Shown here piece after piece: positions 25,225 through 33,935 of a stretch of DNA of 64,000 nt; positions within the stretch are counted from its first letter, which is position 1; every line of letters starts with the position of its first letter. The notes below the pieces were generated by a model, which did no database searches, was not told the origin of the DNA, and worked only from the letters and a program-made list of their open reading frames with translations. The stretch covers positions 1 to 64,000 of the forward strand of contig JAIYAP010000054.1 in the NCBI GenBank assembly GCA_027488935.1, read 5' to 3'. Both the position numbers and the translations under genes were made by a program. Source of the DNA: Saprospiraceae bacterium (GTDB lineage Bacteria; Bacteroidota; Bacteroidia; Chitinophagales; Saprospiraceae).

Positions 25225-25563
25225 TTACGCCGCGAGGTCTTCTACTAACTGGGAGATTTGGGTGAGCCGGGATTTATCCAACCCGTAAAAGATAAATTTG
25301 CCTTGGCGTTCGGTAATCACGACGCCCGCTTTGCGTAAAATCGCAAGATGCTGACTCGCGACACTCTGCTCTAGCCGCAATTTTACATAGATGTCTGTTA
25401 CGGTCATACGCTGATGCTCTTCCAGAAGGTCGATCATACGTTGACGCAGTTTGTGATTCACGGCACGCAATACTAGTACAGCCTTGCGCAATTCGTTGTA
25501 ATCCAGCAAAATGTCTTGTTGTCCCTTCTTCAAGACAATTGCGTCGCTTTTCGCTTTTCTCAT
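25225..25563 (-). CDS. ArsR-family winged-helix regulator (second)
   Basis: A 112-residue regulator with LRAVNHKLRQRMIDLL, MTVTDIYVKLRLEQSVASQHLAILRKAGVV (cut by a conserved HTH turn) and the wing TERQGKFIFYGL. It has no cysteine at the metal position, so it is probably not a thiol metal sensor. Similar in sequence to the next ArsR gene, suggesting an old tandem duplication. No transporter or resistance gene is adjacent, so the target is unknown. Confidence 0.88.
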   Translation of the reverse strand: MRKAKSDAIVLKKGQQDILLDYNELRKAVLVLRAVNHKLRQRMIDLLEEHQRMTVTDIYVKLRLEQSVASQHLAILRKAGVVITERQGKFIFYGLDKSRLTQISQLVEDLAA

Positions 25564-25749
25564 ATAAAATGTTTTGAAAGTAATTTGTAAGTTATTTCAA
25601 CTGATTTTATATTCCCAAAATTGTGCCAATTGCGTTGTTGACATGAGAAAAAAATGTGCATTGCACCAGGAAAAATACACAATCCGTTGATTTAGAAGGC
25701 GGTATAGTGCAAAAATAAATTAGATGGAATTTGATTATAATTTAAAAAA

Positions 25750-26463
25750 TTACAACACCTTATTTGGAATTGTAATGTTTGGAGGCTTCATATAAAACGG
25801 CTCATAATATGCCACATCCTGAAATTCACCTATTTTTAGATGTTCAAAAGCAAGATGTGACAAATACCCGACAGAACTTTTCTCAACCCCGCCATCTGCC
25901 GTTTCTTCTGCCAAAAAGTAACTTCCCGCCTTCAGGCTTCCGCTACCTGACAAAATTATGGAAAATCCGGCTTGTTCCCAAATTTTGGCAGGCAGAATTT
26001 TGTGAAATAAATCGTCTTCCAGTACAAATGGCTGTGCTGGCACCACTTCCCGCAACTGTGCATCGTACAAAGCCATCCAGATTTCTTGTCGGCGGGCATC
26101 TATCATGGGCGCAAAAAAGGTCGCTTGCGTTAAATGCGGCCAACTGGCGCGGCTTGCCCAGGCGAGTGCCTGTAACGTGTCCACCGCAATCAGCGGCTTA
26201 TCCAGCGCATAACAAATGCCTTTGGCGACCGAACTTCCAACCCGCAAGGCAGTATAAGACCCCGGCCCTCGGCTGACACAAACAGCATCCAAGGCCTGCA
26301 ACGGAATGCCCGATTGCTCTACACACTGCTGAATTTGAAGAGTCAGCAACGTTGCATGGCTTTGCGTATCCAGTTCCTCCTGGAGTGCAACAATATGGCC
26401 ATCCACTGCAATGGCCGCACCACACACCTCGGTGGCTGTTTCGATCAGTAAAATGTTGGCCAT
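25750..26463 (-). CDS. tsaB: tRNA threonylcarbamoyladenosine biosynthesis protein TsaB
   Basis: A 237-residue ASKHA-fold protein: ILLIETATEVCGAAIA, QSHATLL, and SRGPGSYTALRVGSSVAKGI. TsaB partners with TsaD and TsaE to make t6A37 in ANN-decoding tRNAs. The start lies 8 nt after the mnmA stop, forming an operon of two tRNA-modification genes. Confidence 0.93.
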   Translation of the reverse strand: MANILLIETATEVCGAAIAVDGHIVALQEELDTQSHATLLTLQIQQCVEQSGIPLQALDAVCVSRGPGSYTALRVGSSVAKGICYALDKPLIAVDTLQALAWASRASWPHLTQATFFAPMIDARRQEIWMALYDAQLREVVPAQPFVLEDDLFHKILPAKIWEQAGFSIILSGSGSLKAGSYFLAEETADGGVEKSSVGYLSHLAFEHLKIGEFQDVAYYEPFYMKPPNITIPNKVL

Positions 26464-26471
26464 GACACAGT

Positions 26472-27575
26472 TTATTCGAAATAACTACCTTGAATAATGC
26501 CACCGCCTACGACATCATCGCCTTCGTAAAAAACGGCGCTTTGTCCGGGTGCCACGCCTTTCACATTGGCATGAAATTGCACCTCTATATCTTTGCCCAC
26601 CGGACGCAGGGTACTCAAAGTACCGCCATCGCGGTAACGCACCTTCGTAACCGTTTCCAGTCCGCTTTCCGGGATGGCGTCGTATTTCATGAGGTTGAGT
26701 TTGCCCACCATCATGCCATTGCGAATCAGGGCGTCCTCCCGACCCAGCACGACCGTATTGGTGTCGGGCCGGATTTCGGTGACAAACATGGGTTCGCCCA
26801 AGGCAATGCCCAGGCCCTTGCGTTGGCCCACCGTATAAAAAGGATAACCCTCGTGGGTGCCCAGCACCTTGCCTTGCACATCCACAAATTGTCCACCGGC
26901 CACCTGTTCGTCCAGGCCATCAATGCGGCGGCGTAGGAACCCCCGGTAATCGTTATCGGGCACAAAACAGATTTCGTAGCTCTCCGCTTTCTTACTCAGT
27001 TCATCCCAGCCGCGTTCGGCCGCCATCTGGCGCACTTCCGGCTTGGTGAATACCCCCAGGGGCATGCGGGTGCGGTTGAGGCAGTCCTGGCTCAATCCCC
27101 AGAGCACATAAGATTGGTCTTTTTGCCGATCCACCGCGCGGGTGATGTATTTGCGGCCTTCCAGTTCATTGATGATGCCGTAATGGCCGGTTGCGATAAA
27201 TTCGCAATCGAGCATATCGGCCCTTCGCAGGAGGCTGTTCCATTTGATATGGGTATTGCAGAGCACGCAGGGGTTGGGGGTGCGGCCTGCCATGTATTCG
27301 TCCACAAAGTTATCAATGACGTAATCGCCAAATTCGTCGCGAATATCCACGATAAAATGATGAAAACCCAATTTTACGGCCACCTGGCGCGCGTCGTTGA
27401 TGCTATCGAGCGAGCAACAGCCCGTTTCTTTTTTGGAACCGCCGGACGTGGCATAGTCCCAGGTTTTCATGGTTACACCTACGACTTCCCAGCCTTCCTC
27501 GTGCAGCAACACGGCAGTGACCGTACTGTCGATTCCGCCCGACATGGCGACTAATGCTTTACCTAAACGCGACAT
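26472..27575 (-). CDS. mnmA: tRNA 2-thiouridine(34) synthase MnmA
   Basis: A 367-residue enzyme thiolating U34 of tRNA Lys/Glu/Gln. PP-loop motif AMSGGIDSTV near the N-terminus; catalytic cysteines in PNPCVLCN and YEICFVPD; FYTVGQRKGLGIA in the C-terminal domain. It activates uridine with ATP and takes sulfur from a relay. First gene of the mnmA-tsaB operon. Confidence 0.95.
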   Translation of the reverse strand: MSRLGKALVAMSGGIDSTVTAVLLHEEGWEVVGVTMKTWDYATSGGSKKETGCCSLDSINDARQVAVKLGFHHFIVDIRDEFGDYVIDNFVDEYMAGRTPNPCVLCNTHIKWNSLLRRADMLDCEFIATGHYGIINELEGRKYITRAVDRQKDQSYVLWGLSQDCLNRTRMPLGVFTKPEVRQMAAERGWDELSKKAESYEICFVPDNDYRGFLRRRIDGLDEQVAGGQFVDVQGKVLGTHEGYPFYTVGQRKGLGIALGEPMFVTEIRPDTNTVVLGREDALIRNGMMVGKLNLMKYDAIPESGLETVTKVRYRDGGTLSTLRPVGKDIEVQFHANVKGVAPGQSAVFYEGDDVVGGGIIQGSYFE

Positions 27576-27830
27576 ATTCGTTTTTTCCGGCCTGGAATCC
27601 GATCATTTGGATCGATTCGAGGCTTAGTTTGTTGAAAAAGAGTGCAAAATTACGGGAAAATATTGCTTTTAAACAATGGGGAAGGGGAAGAAGTTCTGGA
27701 ATTGTGGTGGTATATCGATTTTGGGCAGTATAAATGTTATTGATGTTGATCTAATTTCAGGTTAATACTGTATTTTATCGTGGATCAATCAAGGTAGGTC
27801 AAAGCAACATTTTTAACTTAAATAACCAAT

Positions 27831-28232
27831 ATGCGACCTCTAGCGAGGTCGGGTGCTGCGGCTTGGCATTGCGTTTCTACCAATATGCGACCTCTAGCGA
27901 GGTCGATTGATTCCGTTGGACAAATCAATATTTTCTACCAATGCTTGAGTTCTTCCAAGGTCAATAGATGCGGTTGGAGTAACGATGATTATACCACAAT
28001 AGAAGTTGAATATTGGTAGTCAACATTGCAACTCAAAGGCTCCCGACCTCGCTAGAGGTCGAACATTTGTAGAAAACACGTCAAACATCTTCACCCAACC
28101 GACCTCGCGAGAGGTCGCATATTTGTAGAAAACACGTTCAAGATCCACACCCAACCGACCTCGCGAGAGGTCGCATATTTGTAATCAACATTAACAATAC
28201 AACCCCTCCCTATGTCGTGAGCGGTCGTATCT
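27831..28232. repeat. Cluster of dispersed palindromes with ~56-bp periodicity
   Basis: The gene-free 767 nt between mnmA and the lipoprotein at 28343 hold at least five good copies and two decayed ones. Minus-oriented: 27835-27850 and 27889-27904 (54 bp apart), plus a degenerate one near 27934-27964. Plus-oriented: 28045-28060, 28101-28116 and 28157-28172 (exactly 56 bp apart), plus a degenerate copy at 28211-28226. Each has GACCTC-4 nt-GAGGTC and tail GCATATTTGTAG. Sequences between plus copies are related (AAAACACGT ... CACCCAACC), so this is tandem amplification of a 56-bp unit, not CRISPR. 27576-27830 shows nothing else. Confidence 0.9.
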
Positions 28233-28342
28233 TTGTAAATCTTTACCAGTTACATACAATTAGGTAAATGATCACCCCAAACACATACAAATCCATTAAT
28301 CAATACGACCAAAATCTTTAAAATTTAAAACGCCAAAAAGCC

Positions 28343-28936
28343 ATGCTTCGATTTATTCTAATATGCACAACCATACTGCTCTTGGGCAATGCTTGCCAAA
28401 AAGAGCAATCGCCCATTACACCTGTTATAAAAAACCCTGTAGACACAATACCCAGCCCAACAGATACCCTGAAAGATATCATTGAATTGGGAAAATGTAC
28501 CTGTTTAAAAAATGATAAATTTTGGTCCCCAGAAGCCAATACAGCATATCACCCGGATCAAAAAGATGTTTTTTTGATTTCTGCAGGATTAACCGATCCT
28601 AACCTTCGTACCATTCACTTTACCGTAAGTGATATCCCTTCAAAAAAAGGGAAATACAATATAGAATATTTCAAGAGTTGGGATGCGGTCAATTTTATCC
28701 CTCAGATGGTTGTATATGCAGCCCAGGATTATGATCAATTAATCGGAACGTATAGAATTGACACCACCCGAACTGATCATTTTATCGAAGTCGTTTCGTT
28801 TGATTCCATTGCGGGTACGGTACAAGGGCGCTTTCAATTTTTCACCAAAGAAAAAAATGTAACAGGTCCTAACTCTTGGAACTTGGACCCGAAGATTAAT
28901 TTAACAGAAGGGAAGTTTCACTTGAAATTGCAGTAG
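28343..28936 (+). CDS. Hypothetical lipoprotein (possibly DUF6252-like)
   Basis: A 197-residue protein with lipoprotein signal (LLLGNACQ, Cys about 18), a Pro/Thr-rich linker (22-45), then a beta-rich domain: WSPEANTAYHPD, FLISAGLTDPN, SFDSIAGTVQGRFQF and a terminal NLTEGKFHLKLQ. The 'G(T)VxGxFxF...EGxFxLxL' ending recalls DUF6252 lipoproteins; weak assignment. Function unknown. Flanked on both sides by palindromic repeats and followed by a strong terminator. Confidence 0.75.
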   Translation: MLRFILICTTILLLGNACQKEQSPITPVIKNPVDTIPSPTDTLKDIIELGKCTCLKNDKFWSPEANTAYHPDQKDVFLISAGLTDPNLRTIHFTVSDIPSKKGKYNIEYFKSWDAVNFIPQMVVYAAQDYDQLIGTYRIDTTRTDHFIEVVSFDSIAGTVQGRFQFFTKEKNVTGPNSWNLDPKINLTEGKFHLKLQ

Positions 28937-28970
28937 GGTTGTATTGCAATTGTGCGATATGTAATAAATT

Positions 28971-29009
28971 ATAGCCTTCTCAAAAAATTGCTTTTGGGAA
29001 GGCTATTTT
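28971..29009 (+). terminator. Intrinsic terminator after the lipoprotein
   Basis: ATAGCCTTCTCAAAA (28971-28985) pairs with TTTTGGGAAGGCTAT (28992-29006) with one G-U, a 15-bp stem, followed by TTTT. Confidence 0.8.
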
Positions 29010-29092
29010 GTATCCGTATAGTCGATTTTCATGTTTTAATAGAAATAACAAACCGTATTTTTAACGTAAAAGACAGATATGCGACCTCTCAC

Positions 29093-29163
29093 GAGGTTGA
29101 ATATTGTTATCCATCCTTGCACATCAATAGCTCCCGACCTCGCTAGAGGTCGTATCTTTGTAA
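29093..29163. repeat. Two dispersed palindromes, one forming the flippase 3' end
   Basis: A minus-oriented, slightly decayed copy lies at 29093-29108 and a plus-oriented copy at 29136-29151 with tail GTATCTTTGTAA (29152-29163). The second overlaps the flippase gene: its last residues (LQRYDL) and stop codon are read from the repeat. Confidence 0.88.
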
Positions 29164-30624
29164 CCAACCCCGCCGAGCCGCCCGCACATCAAACAACCCA
29201 AACAACAACAACCCAACCAATCCCCCCACTAAAGCCAAGCCAAATTGCAAGGGCCAGGCAAACGCCGTTTTTTCAAAAACCAACCAATCAAAGCCCAAAA
29301 CAAAGGCGGTAAAGCCTAAAACCTGCAACAAACCCCTGCGACTGGCTTTAAAACCAAAGGTCCGGCTCGCCAACCAGGCCACCGCACCCGCTACAAATAC
29401 ATGCGTACTAAGGGTAGCAATCGCCGATCCATACGCTTGATAGATAGGCACCAAAAGCGCATTTAAGGTCAAATCAATGCCAATACCGATGATAAAATAC
29501 CGGTTCATGGGCCCTAATTTTTCATGCGCCGTCAATAAAGTGCTGAAAATATACAACACACATACAGGCACAAACACCCAAATCAGGATACCCAAAATAT
29601 CCGAGCGGTAAATACTCGCGCGCGCGGGCATCATCAAATGCACCAAATCGGCCCGGGCAAAAAAGACGGCCGCACTCAGGGTGATGCTGCCCGCCCAGAT
29701 CAACTTAAAACTCAGGGAAACCAGGGAACGCACCTCAGTGATGCTGTTGTGCCGCAACAAGCGCGCAAACATGGGCAACAACAGGGTGGCAAACAAATAC
29801 CCAAACATATTGCTCGCATCCAACAAGCGGTACGCGCCCGCATACACATCTGCGTGAACCTTGCCATCGGGTAACATACGCTCCAAAATGACCGCATCCA
29901 AGCGGGAATAGGCAAACATGAGCAGGATCACCAGCGCGTAAGGCACACTTTTACGCAATAAAAACAATACTGCGGGTTTGCCGGCCTTCCAATTCCCCGC
30001 CCAACTCGGGCGCAGTGAAAAACGCACTTTGCGACGCAACAGGCCATACACAATGAACAAAGTAAGCGTGAGCGCGATCGTTTGCGCCAGGGCGAAATAT
30101 TCGATGGTGAAGGCGCTTTTAAACGGCTCTACCCATAATAAAATACTGCAAGTGCCCAGCATCAGCAATTTATCGAGGGCCGATAAGAAACTGTCGAGCT
30201 GGTAATACCCTAAGCCGGAAACATTGGAACGCAAAAAGAAAATGAGTTGCACCAGCACCTGGTTGACCAATAAAATCGTCAGCAAAGGCAACTCCGCCCT
30301 GCCGTAACCCAGGATGAAAAAAGCGGCTAAAAGCGTAAGAAAAACGTAGGCGGTGCTCAGTAATAATTTGAGTGCCAGGAAGTTGGGGAAATACTTCGGC
30401 AGCAAATGCGGGTGCTGACTGATGTTGCGGTTGTTGAAATTCTGGATGCCAAAGTCGTTCAGAATTTGAAAAACGTAGGCTAAGTTCAACAAGGCGAAAT
30501 ACAATCCATAATCGGACCCGACTTCGTTTTGCACGTGCAAGTCGATTCCGAATATAAAAACCGGCTTTATCAGCAGGTTGATAAAGAGCAGCAAGAAAAT
30601 ATTGAGCAAAAAGGCGCGATTCAC
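29143..30624 (-). CDS. Polysaccharide flippase (MATE/Wzx-like)
   Basis: A 493-residue protein with about 12-14 hydrophobic helices spread along the full length (start MNRAFLLNIFLLLFINLLIKP removed of any signal), of the oligosaccharide flippase/MviN-like superfamily that moves lipid-linked saccharides across the inner membrane. Charged helix ends such as RSNVSGLGYYQLDSFLS and EVRSLVSLSFKLIW fit Wzx-like transporters. No glycosyltransferases are nearby. The 3' end, including the stop codon, is supplied by a dispersed palindrome, so the original C-terminus was probably replaced. It starts 12 nt after the ABC ATPase gene. Confidence 0.82.
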   Translation of the reverse strand: MNRAFLLNIFLLLFINLLIKPVFIFGIDLHVQNEVGSDYGLYFALLNLAYVFQILNDFGIQNFNNRNISQHPHLLPKYFPNFLALKLLLSTAYVFLTLLAAFFILGYGRAELPLLTILLVNQVLVQLIFFLRSNVSGLGYYQLDSFLSALDKLLMLGTCSILLWVEPFKSAFTIEYFALAQTIALTLTLFIVYGLLRRKVRFSLRPSWAGNWKAGKPAVLFLLRKSVPYALVILLMFAYSRLDAVILERMLPDGKVHADVYAGAYRLLDASNMFGYLFATLLLPMFARLLRHNSITEVRSLVSLSFKLIWAGSITLSAAVFFARADLVHLMMPARASIYRSDILGILIWVFVPVCVLYIFSTLLTAHEKLGPMNRYFIIGIGIDLTLNALLVPIYQAYGSAIATLSTHVFVAGAVAWLASRTFGFKASRRGLLQVLGFTAFVLGFDWLVFEKTAFAWPLQFGLALVGGLVGLLLFGLFDVRAARRGWLQRYDL

Positions 30625-30636
30625 GGTGCGAAGGTA

Positions 30637-31314
30637 CTATGCGGCCGGGGTAAGTGACGCTATTTTGCCACCCTTGATTTTTAAAATACGCTGGGTGCGT
30701 CCGGCCAGCTCCATATCGTGCGTAACCAAAACCAGGGTTGTACCGGCGCTTCGGTTGAGTTCGAAGATCAAATCGACGATTCCTGCAGCGTTTTCGGCAT
30801 CTAAATTACCCGTGGGTTCATCGGCAAAGAGGATTTTTGGACTGTTCGAAAATGCCCGCGCGATGCACACCCGCTGTTGTTCGCCCCCCGATAATTGGGC
30901 CGGATAGTGGCTCAAACGATCCGAAAGACCCACTTTTTCCAGCCAGGCAAGGGCCACACTTTCTGCTTTGGCATCCCCGCGCAACTCCAGGGGTACCATC
31001 ACATTTTCCAAGGCCGTAAGGGTGGGGATCAATTGAAAATTTTGGAAAATAAATCCCACATATTGATTGCGAATGGCGGCACGTTGGTCTTCCGAAAGGG
31101 TATCCAGCACAATATCATTCAGCACCACACTGCCACTGCTGGCACGGTCCAATCCGGCACACAGGCCCAACAAGGTCGTTTTGCCACTGCCGGAAGGTCC
31201 AACAATGGCAAACGTATCGCCTGCCTCCAGGGAAAACGTAACATCGTCTAACACGGTGAGCATTTCGCCGTTGGCGGTGCGGTATTGTTTCGTGAGGTGC
31301 TGGATGCTGAGCAT
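30637..31314 (-). CDS. ABC transporter ATP-binding protein (LolD/MacB-like)
   Basis: A 225-residue ATPase with Walker A GPSGSGKTTL, Q-loop GFIFQNFQLIPTLTALENV, signature LSGGEQQRV and Walker B ILFADEPTGNLD, then VTHD. The PTLTALENV and EPTGNLD elements place it in the LolD/MacB/FtsE-like class, which drives lipoprotein release or efflux. Its permease is not adjacent; the downstream gene is a flippase instead. Confidence 0.9.
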   Translation of the reverse strand: MLSIQHLTKQYRTANGEMLTVLDDVTFSLEAGDTFAIVGPSGSGKTTLLGLCAGLDRASSGSVVLNDIVLDTLSEDQRAAIRNQYVGFIFQNFQLIPTLTALENVMVPLELRGDAKAESVALAWLEKVGLSDRLSHYPAQLSGGEQQRVCIARAFSNSPKILFADEPTGNLDAENAAGIVDLIFELNRSAGTTLVLVTHDMELAGRTQRILKIKGGKIASLTPAA

Positions 31315-31523
31315 GGTTCAGTTTTATGCTTTTGTACAATATGGATTGCGGATGAAACAGCAAAAGCCGCGTTTTGATGTAAAAAAATAAGAAAAACCAG
31401 ACGAATACCGGGTAATTATGGATGAGCGCGGCGTCTGTCGATTGAAATGTCAGCAGGTTTGGTAGATTTCATTTATTTATAGAGATTTGGCCTTCTTTTT
31501 AATTCAATCAGATTTACGCATTT

Positions 31524-32909
31524 ATGGCCAAATTCAACCGCCGCGCTTTTATCCAGTCGGCTGCCCTTACGACCGCCGCGCTGGCAACTCCATCCATTTT
31601 GCAGGCTGCCGCTGAATCCGAGTACATGCAGGCACCTGTTTTAAAAGATAAACTGCGCCTGGGATTTATCGGCGTGGGTTTGCGTGGACAAGACCATGTG
31701 ATGGAAGCGTTGTTGCGTCCGGACTGTGAGGTGGTGGCCATTGCCGATCCGAATGCACAAATGATCGGCGATTGCCTCAAAACCATCGAAAGTAAAGGCA
31801 AAAACAAGCCAAAAGTATATGGCAACGGCAATTTCGATTATTTAAAACTACTGGAAGACAAAAACATAGATGCCGTCGTGATTGCCTCGCCCTGGGAATG
31901 GCATACCCAACAAGCGGTGGCAGCCATGAAAGCCGGGAAATACGTGGCGCTGGAGGTTTCGGGCGGTTTTTCGCTCGATGAATGCTGGCAATTGGTCAAC
32001 GTACAGGAAGAAACCGGCACCCATCTGATGTTTTTGGAAAATGTGTGTTATCGCCGCGATGTGATGGCCATTTTACAGATCGTGCGCGAAGGTTTGATGG
32101 GTGAGTTGATCCATTTGGAAGGCGGTTATGAGCATGATTTGCGGGGGGTGAAATTCAACGATGGCGTTACGCCTTATGATTCGGGGGTAGAATTTGGCGA
32201 AAAAGGCTTTTCGGAGGCCAAATGGCGCACCAAACATTCGGTTGCGCGCAACGGCGAATTATATCCTACCCATGGCATTGGTCCGGTGGCCATGTATACC
32301 AACATCAACCGGGGCAATCGTTTTACGCATTTGACTTCTATGTCGTCCAAAAGCCGGGGTTTGCACGATTATATTATGGAGCACCCAAAAGGCGGACCCA
32401 ACCATCCGAATGCCAAGGTGCAGTTCAACCTGGGGGATGTGGTAACCACCCAAATCAAATGCGCCAATGGTGAAACGGTGCTGCTCACCCATGATACCAG
32501 TCTGCCCCGCCCCTACTCACTCGGGTTTCGGGTGCAGGGCTCCAAAGGCATCTGGATGGATGTGAACCGCAGCATTCATATTGAAGGAAAAACCAAGCGT
32601 CATGCCTGGGAACCGGCGCAGACCTGGCTCGATCAATACGACCACCCACTGTGGAAGCGGTATGGCAAGGAAGCCGAGGGCGCCGGACATGGCGGGATGG
32701 ATTATTTTGTTTTTCAGCATTTTGTGGAGAGTGCCAAACGCAACCAGGCGCCCGAAATTGATGTTTATGATGCGGCTACCTGGCTGGCGATTACCCCGCT
32801 GTCGGAAGCATCGATTGCCACGGGAAGCATGCCGCAAAGTTTTCCAGACTTCACGCGCGGGCGCTGGACAGAACGAAAGCCTAATTTTGCATTCAATAAC
32901 GAATTTTGA
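31524..32909 (+). CDS. Gfo/Idh/MocA oxidoreductase, GH109-type, Tat-exported
   Basis: A 461-residue protein. The N-terminus has a twin-arginine signal (NRRAFIQSAALTTAALATPS), then a Rossmann domain (LGFIGVGLRGQDHV about 45-60; AIADPN) and a C-terminal alpha/beta domain. HGIGPVAMYTNINRG and the WEWHTQQ and EVSGG segments match the NAD-dependent glycosidases of family GH109 (alpha-N-acetylgalactosaminidase), which act by transient oxidation using bound NAD. Periplasmic. Substrate specificity is inferred only from the family. The Fe-S protein gene follows after 2 nt. Confidence 0.87.
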   Translation: MAKFNRRAFIQSAALTTAALATPSILQAAAESEYMQAPVLKDKLRLGFIGVGLRGQDHVMEALLRPDCEVVAIADPNAQMIGDCLKTIESKGKNKPKVYGNGNFDYLKLLEDKNIDAVVIASPWEWHTQQAVAAMKAGKYVALEVSGGFSLDECWQLVNVQEETGTHLMFLENVCYRRDVMAILQIVREGLMGELIHLEGGYEHDLRGVKFNDGVTPYDSGVEFGEKGFSEAKWRTKHSVARNGELYPTHGIGPVAMYTNINRGNRFTHLTSMSSKSRGLHDYIMEHPKGGPNHPNAKVQFNLGDVVTTQIKCANGETVLLTHDTSLPRPYSLGFRVQGSKGIWMDVNRSIHIEGKTKRHAWEPAQTWLDQYDHPLWKRYGKEAEGAGHGGMDYFVFQHFVESAKRNQAPEIDVYDAATWLAITPLSEASIATGSMPQSFPDFTRGRWTERKPNFAFNNEF

Positions 32910-32911
32910 TC

Positions 32912-33331
32912 ATGGAAAAAAAGTATAGCAACAAAGACATCACGGTCGTTTGGAAGCCCAACGCCTGCATTCACTCGGCTCTTTGCTGGCATGGATTACT
33001 GGAAGTATTTGATCCGCGTAAAAAGCCCTGGATCAATTTGGAAGCCGCTGATACAGAACGTATTATCACCCAAATTGAAAAATGCCCATCGGGTGCTTTG
33101 TCCTGGGTAAAAAATGAAGCGGGTAAACCTGAAGTGGAGCAAGTTGACGTAGAAACCATTGTGGAAACCATTCCGAATGGTCCGCTGATGGTGTACGGCA
33201 ACATTGCGGTAAAAGACGCGGCGGGCAATGAAACGCACAAAAACAAGGTGACGGCATTTTGTCGTTGTGGCGCTTCAGGGAATAAGCCGTATTGTGATGG
33301 TACGCATCAGAAGATTGGGTTTGAGGGGTAG
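32912..33331 (+). CDS. CDGSH iron-sulfur domain protein with ferredoxin-like N-terminal domain
   Basis: A 139-residue protein. Residues ~1-65 are a Fer4_19-type domain (NACIHSALCWHGL ... KCPSGALSW); residues ~105-135 a CDGSH zinc-finger-like [2Fe-2S] site, CRCGASGNKPYCDGTH. Proteins with this architecture are probable redox or cluster-transfer proteins. It starts 2 nt after the GH109-type gene, so is likely co-transcribed, although a functional link is unclear. The ATG at 32912 is preferred over a TTG six nt upstream. Confidence 0.9.
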   Translation: MEKKYSNKDITVVWKPNACIHSALCWHGLLEVFDPRKKPWINLEAADTERIITQIEKCPSGALSWVKNEAGKPEVEQVDVETIVETIPNGPLMVYGNIAVKDAAGNETHKNKVTAFCRCGASGNKPYCDGTHQKIGFEG

Positions 33332-33377
33332 GATGCGCATCATAAAATGATCGGAGAAGTATCACTTACAACAATCT

Positions 33378-33629
33378 TCATTTAGAAAAAAAATTATCCA
33401 ACGCTTTCAGATCGTGTTGCAGATCATCTGTGGTAAATAAGATATCGACTCCTTGTTCTGATAGCACAGATTGGAACTCCAGGCGCGTGATGCCGGACCA
33501 TCTGGCAGCCTGCGCAAGGGACATTTTTTTCTTTTTATAAAGCAAAACAGCCAAATCAATCTTCAATTCTCCAATAGAATAACCCGATTGCTCTTGAAGC
33601 ACTGATTCTGGTATTTCAATAGTGATCAT
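33378..33629 (-). CDS. UPF0175 family protein
   Basis: An 83-residue protein with the UPF0175 layout: ITIEIPESVL at the N-terminus, then ELKIDLAVLLYKKKKMSLAQAARWSGI with a short HTH-like helix and RLEFQSVLSEQGVDI. Such proteins are often antitoxin-like partners of a DUF3368 PIN-type protein, but no partner is adjacent, so this looks orphaned. 33630-33935 beyond it holds no convincing gene, only the terminator of the STAND gene. Confidence 0.85.
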   Translation of the reverse strand: MITIEIPESVLQEQSGYSIGELKIDLAVLLYKKKKMSLAQAARWSGITRLEFQSVLSEQGVDILFTTDDLQHDLKALDNFFSK

Positions 33630-33839
33630 GGTAAGTTTTTTTTACAAAAATAGGGTGATTTGGGGTTAAAAGCAATATTCGCCCTTTTCCTGATATCTTG
33701 GATAAGGTTGGATCGAGTGCTTGATGATAGTAAAATGGCTTTTACTTGTGCCTATATTATAAAAATACTGATTTAAACATTGTCCGATCAAATAAATTTT
33801 GACCGCCAGAGGTAGTATAATAAAAACGCTCTTGGCGTC

Positions 33840-33874
33840 AAAAAATGCGTGGCGGGCTCGTCCCTCCCCCCGCC
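33840..33874 (-). terminator. Terminator of the EAD-STAND operon
   Basis: On the minus strand GGCGGG and CCCGCC (33869-33874 / 33851-33856) form a GC-only stem, followed after ACGCA by six T (33845-33840). It lies about 60 nt beyond the stop. In DGR loci a GC-rich structure also follows variable regions, so a second role is possible. Confidence 0.6.
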
Positions 33875-33935
33875 TCACATTTTCTCCGCCACTTGCTATT
33901 GCTCATAAGTAAAGTTGGAAGGAACTGCAGACTGA

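Noticed and set aside
27831-28019. 62-residue ORF in the repeat cluster
   Set aside because: It is the translation of palindromic repeats and their tails.
28045-28226. Regularly spaced palindromic repeats resembling a CRISPR array
   Set aside because: The sequences between repeats are similar to each other (AAAACACGT...CACCCAACC), the repeats are palindromes found singly all over the window, and no cas genes are present.
33666-33878. 70-residue ORF downstream of the STAND gene
   Set aside because: Overlaps the terminator, no protein signature, unusual composition; probably noncoding.
33630-33935. Reverse transcriptase or template repeat expected for a DGR next to the variable-region-like end
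   Set aside because: No RT motif and no second copy of the variable-region-like sequence were found here or elsewhere in the window; the DGR, if real, must lie outside.
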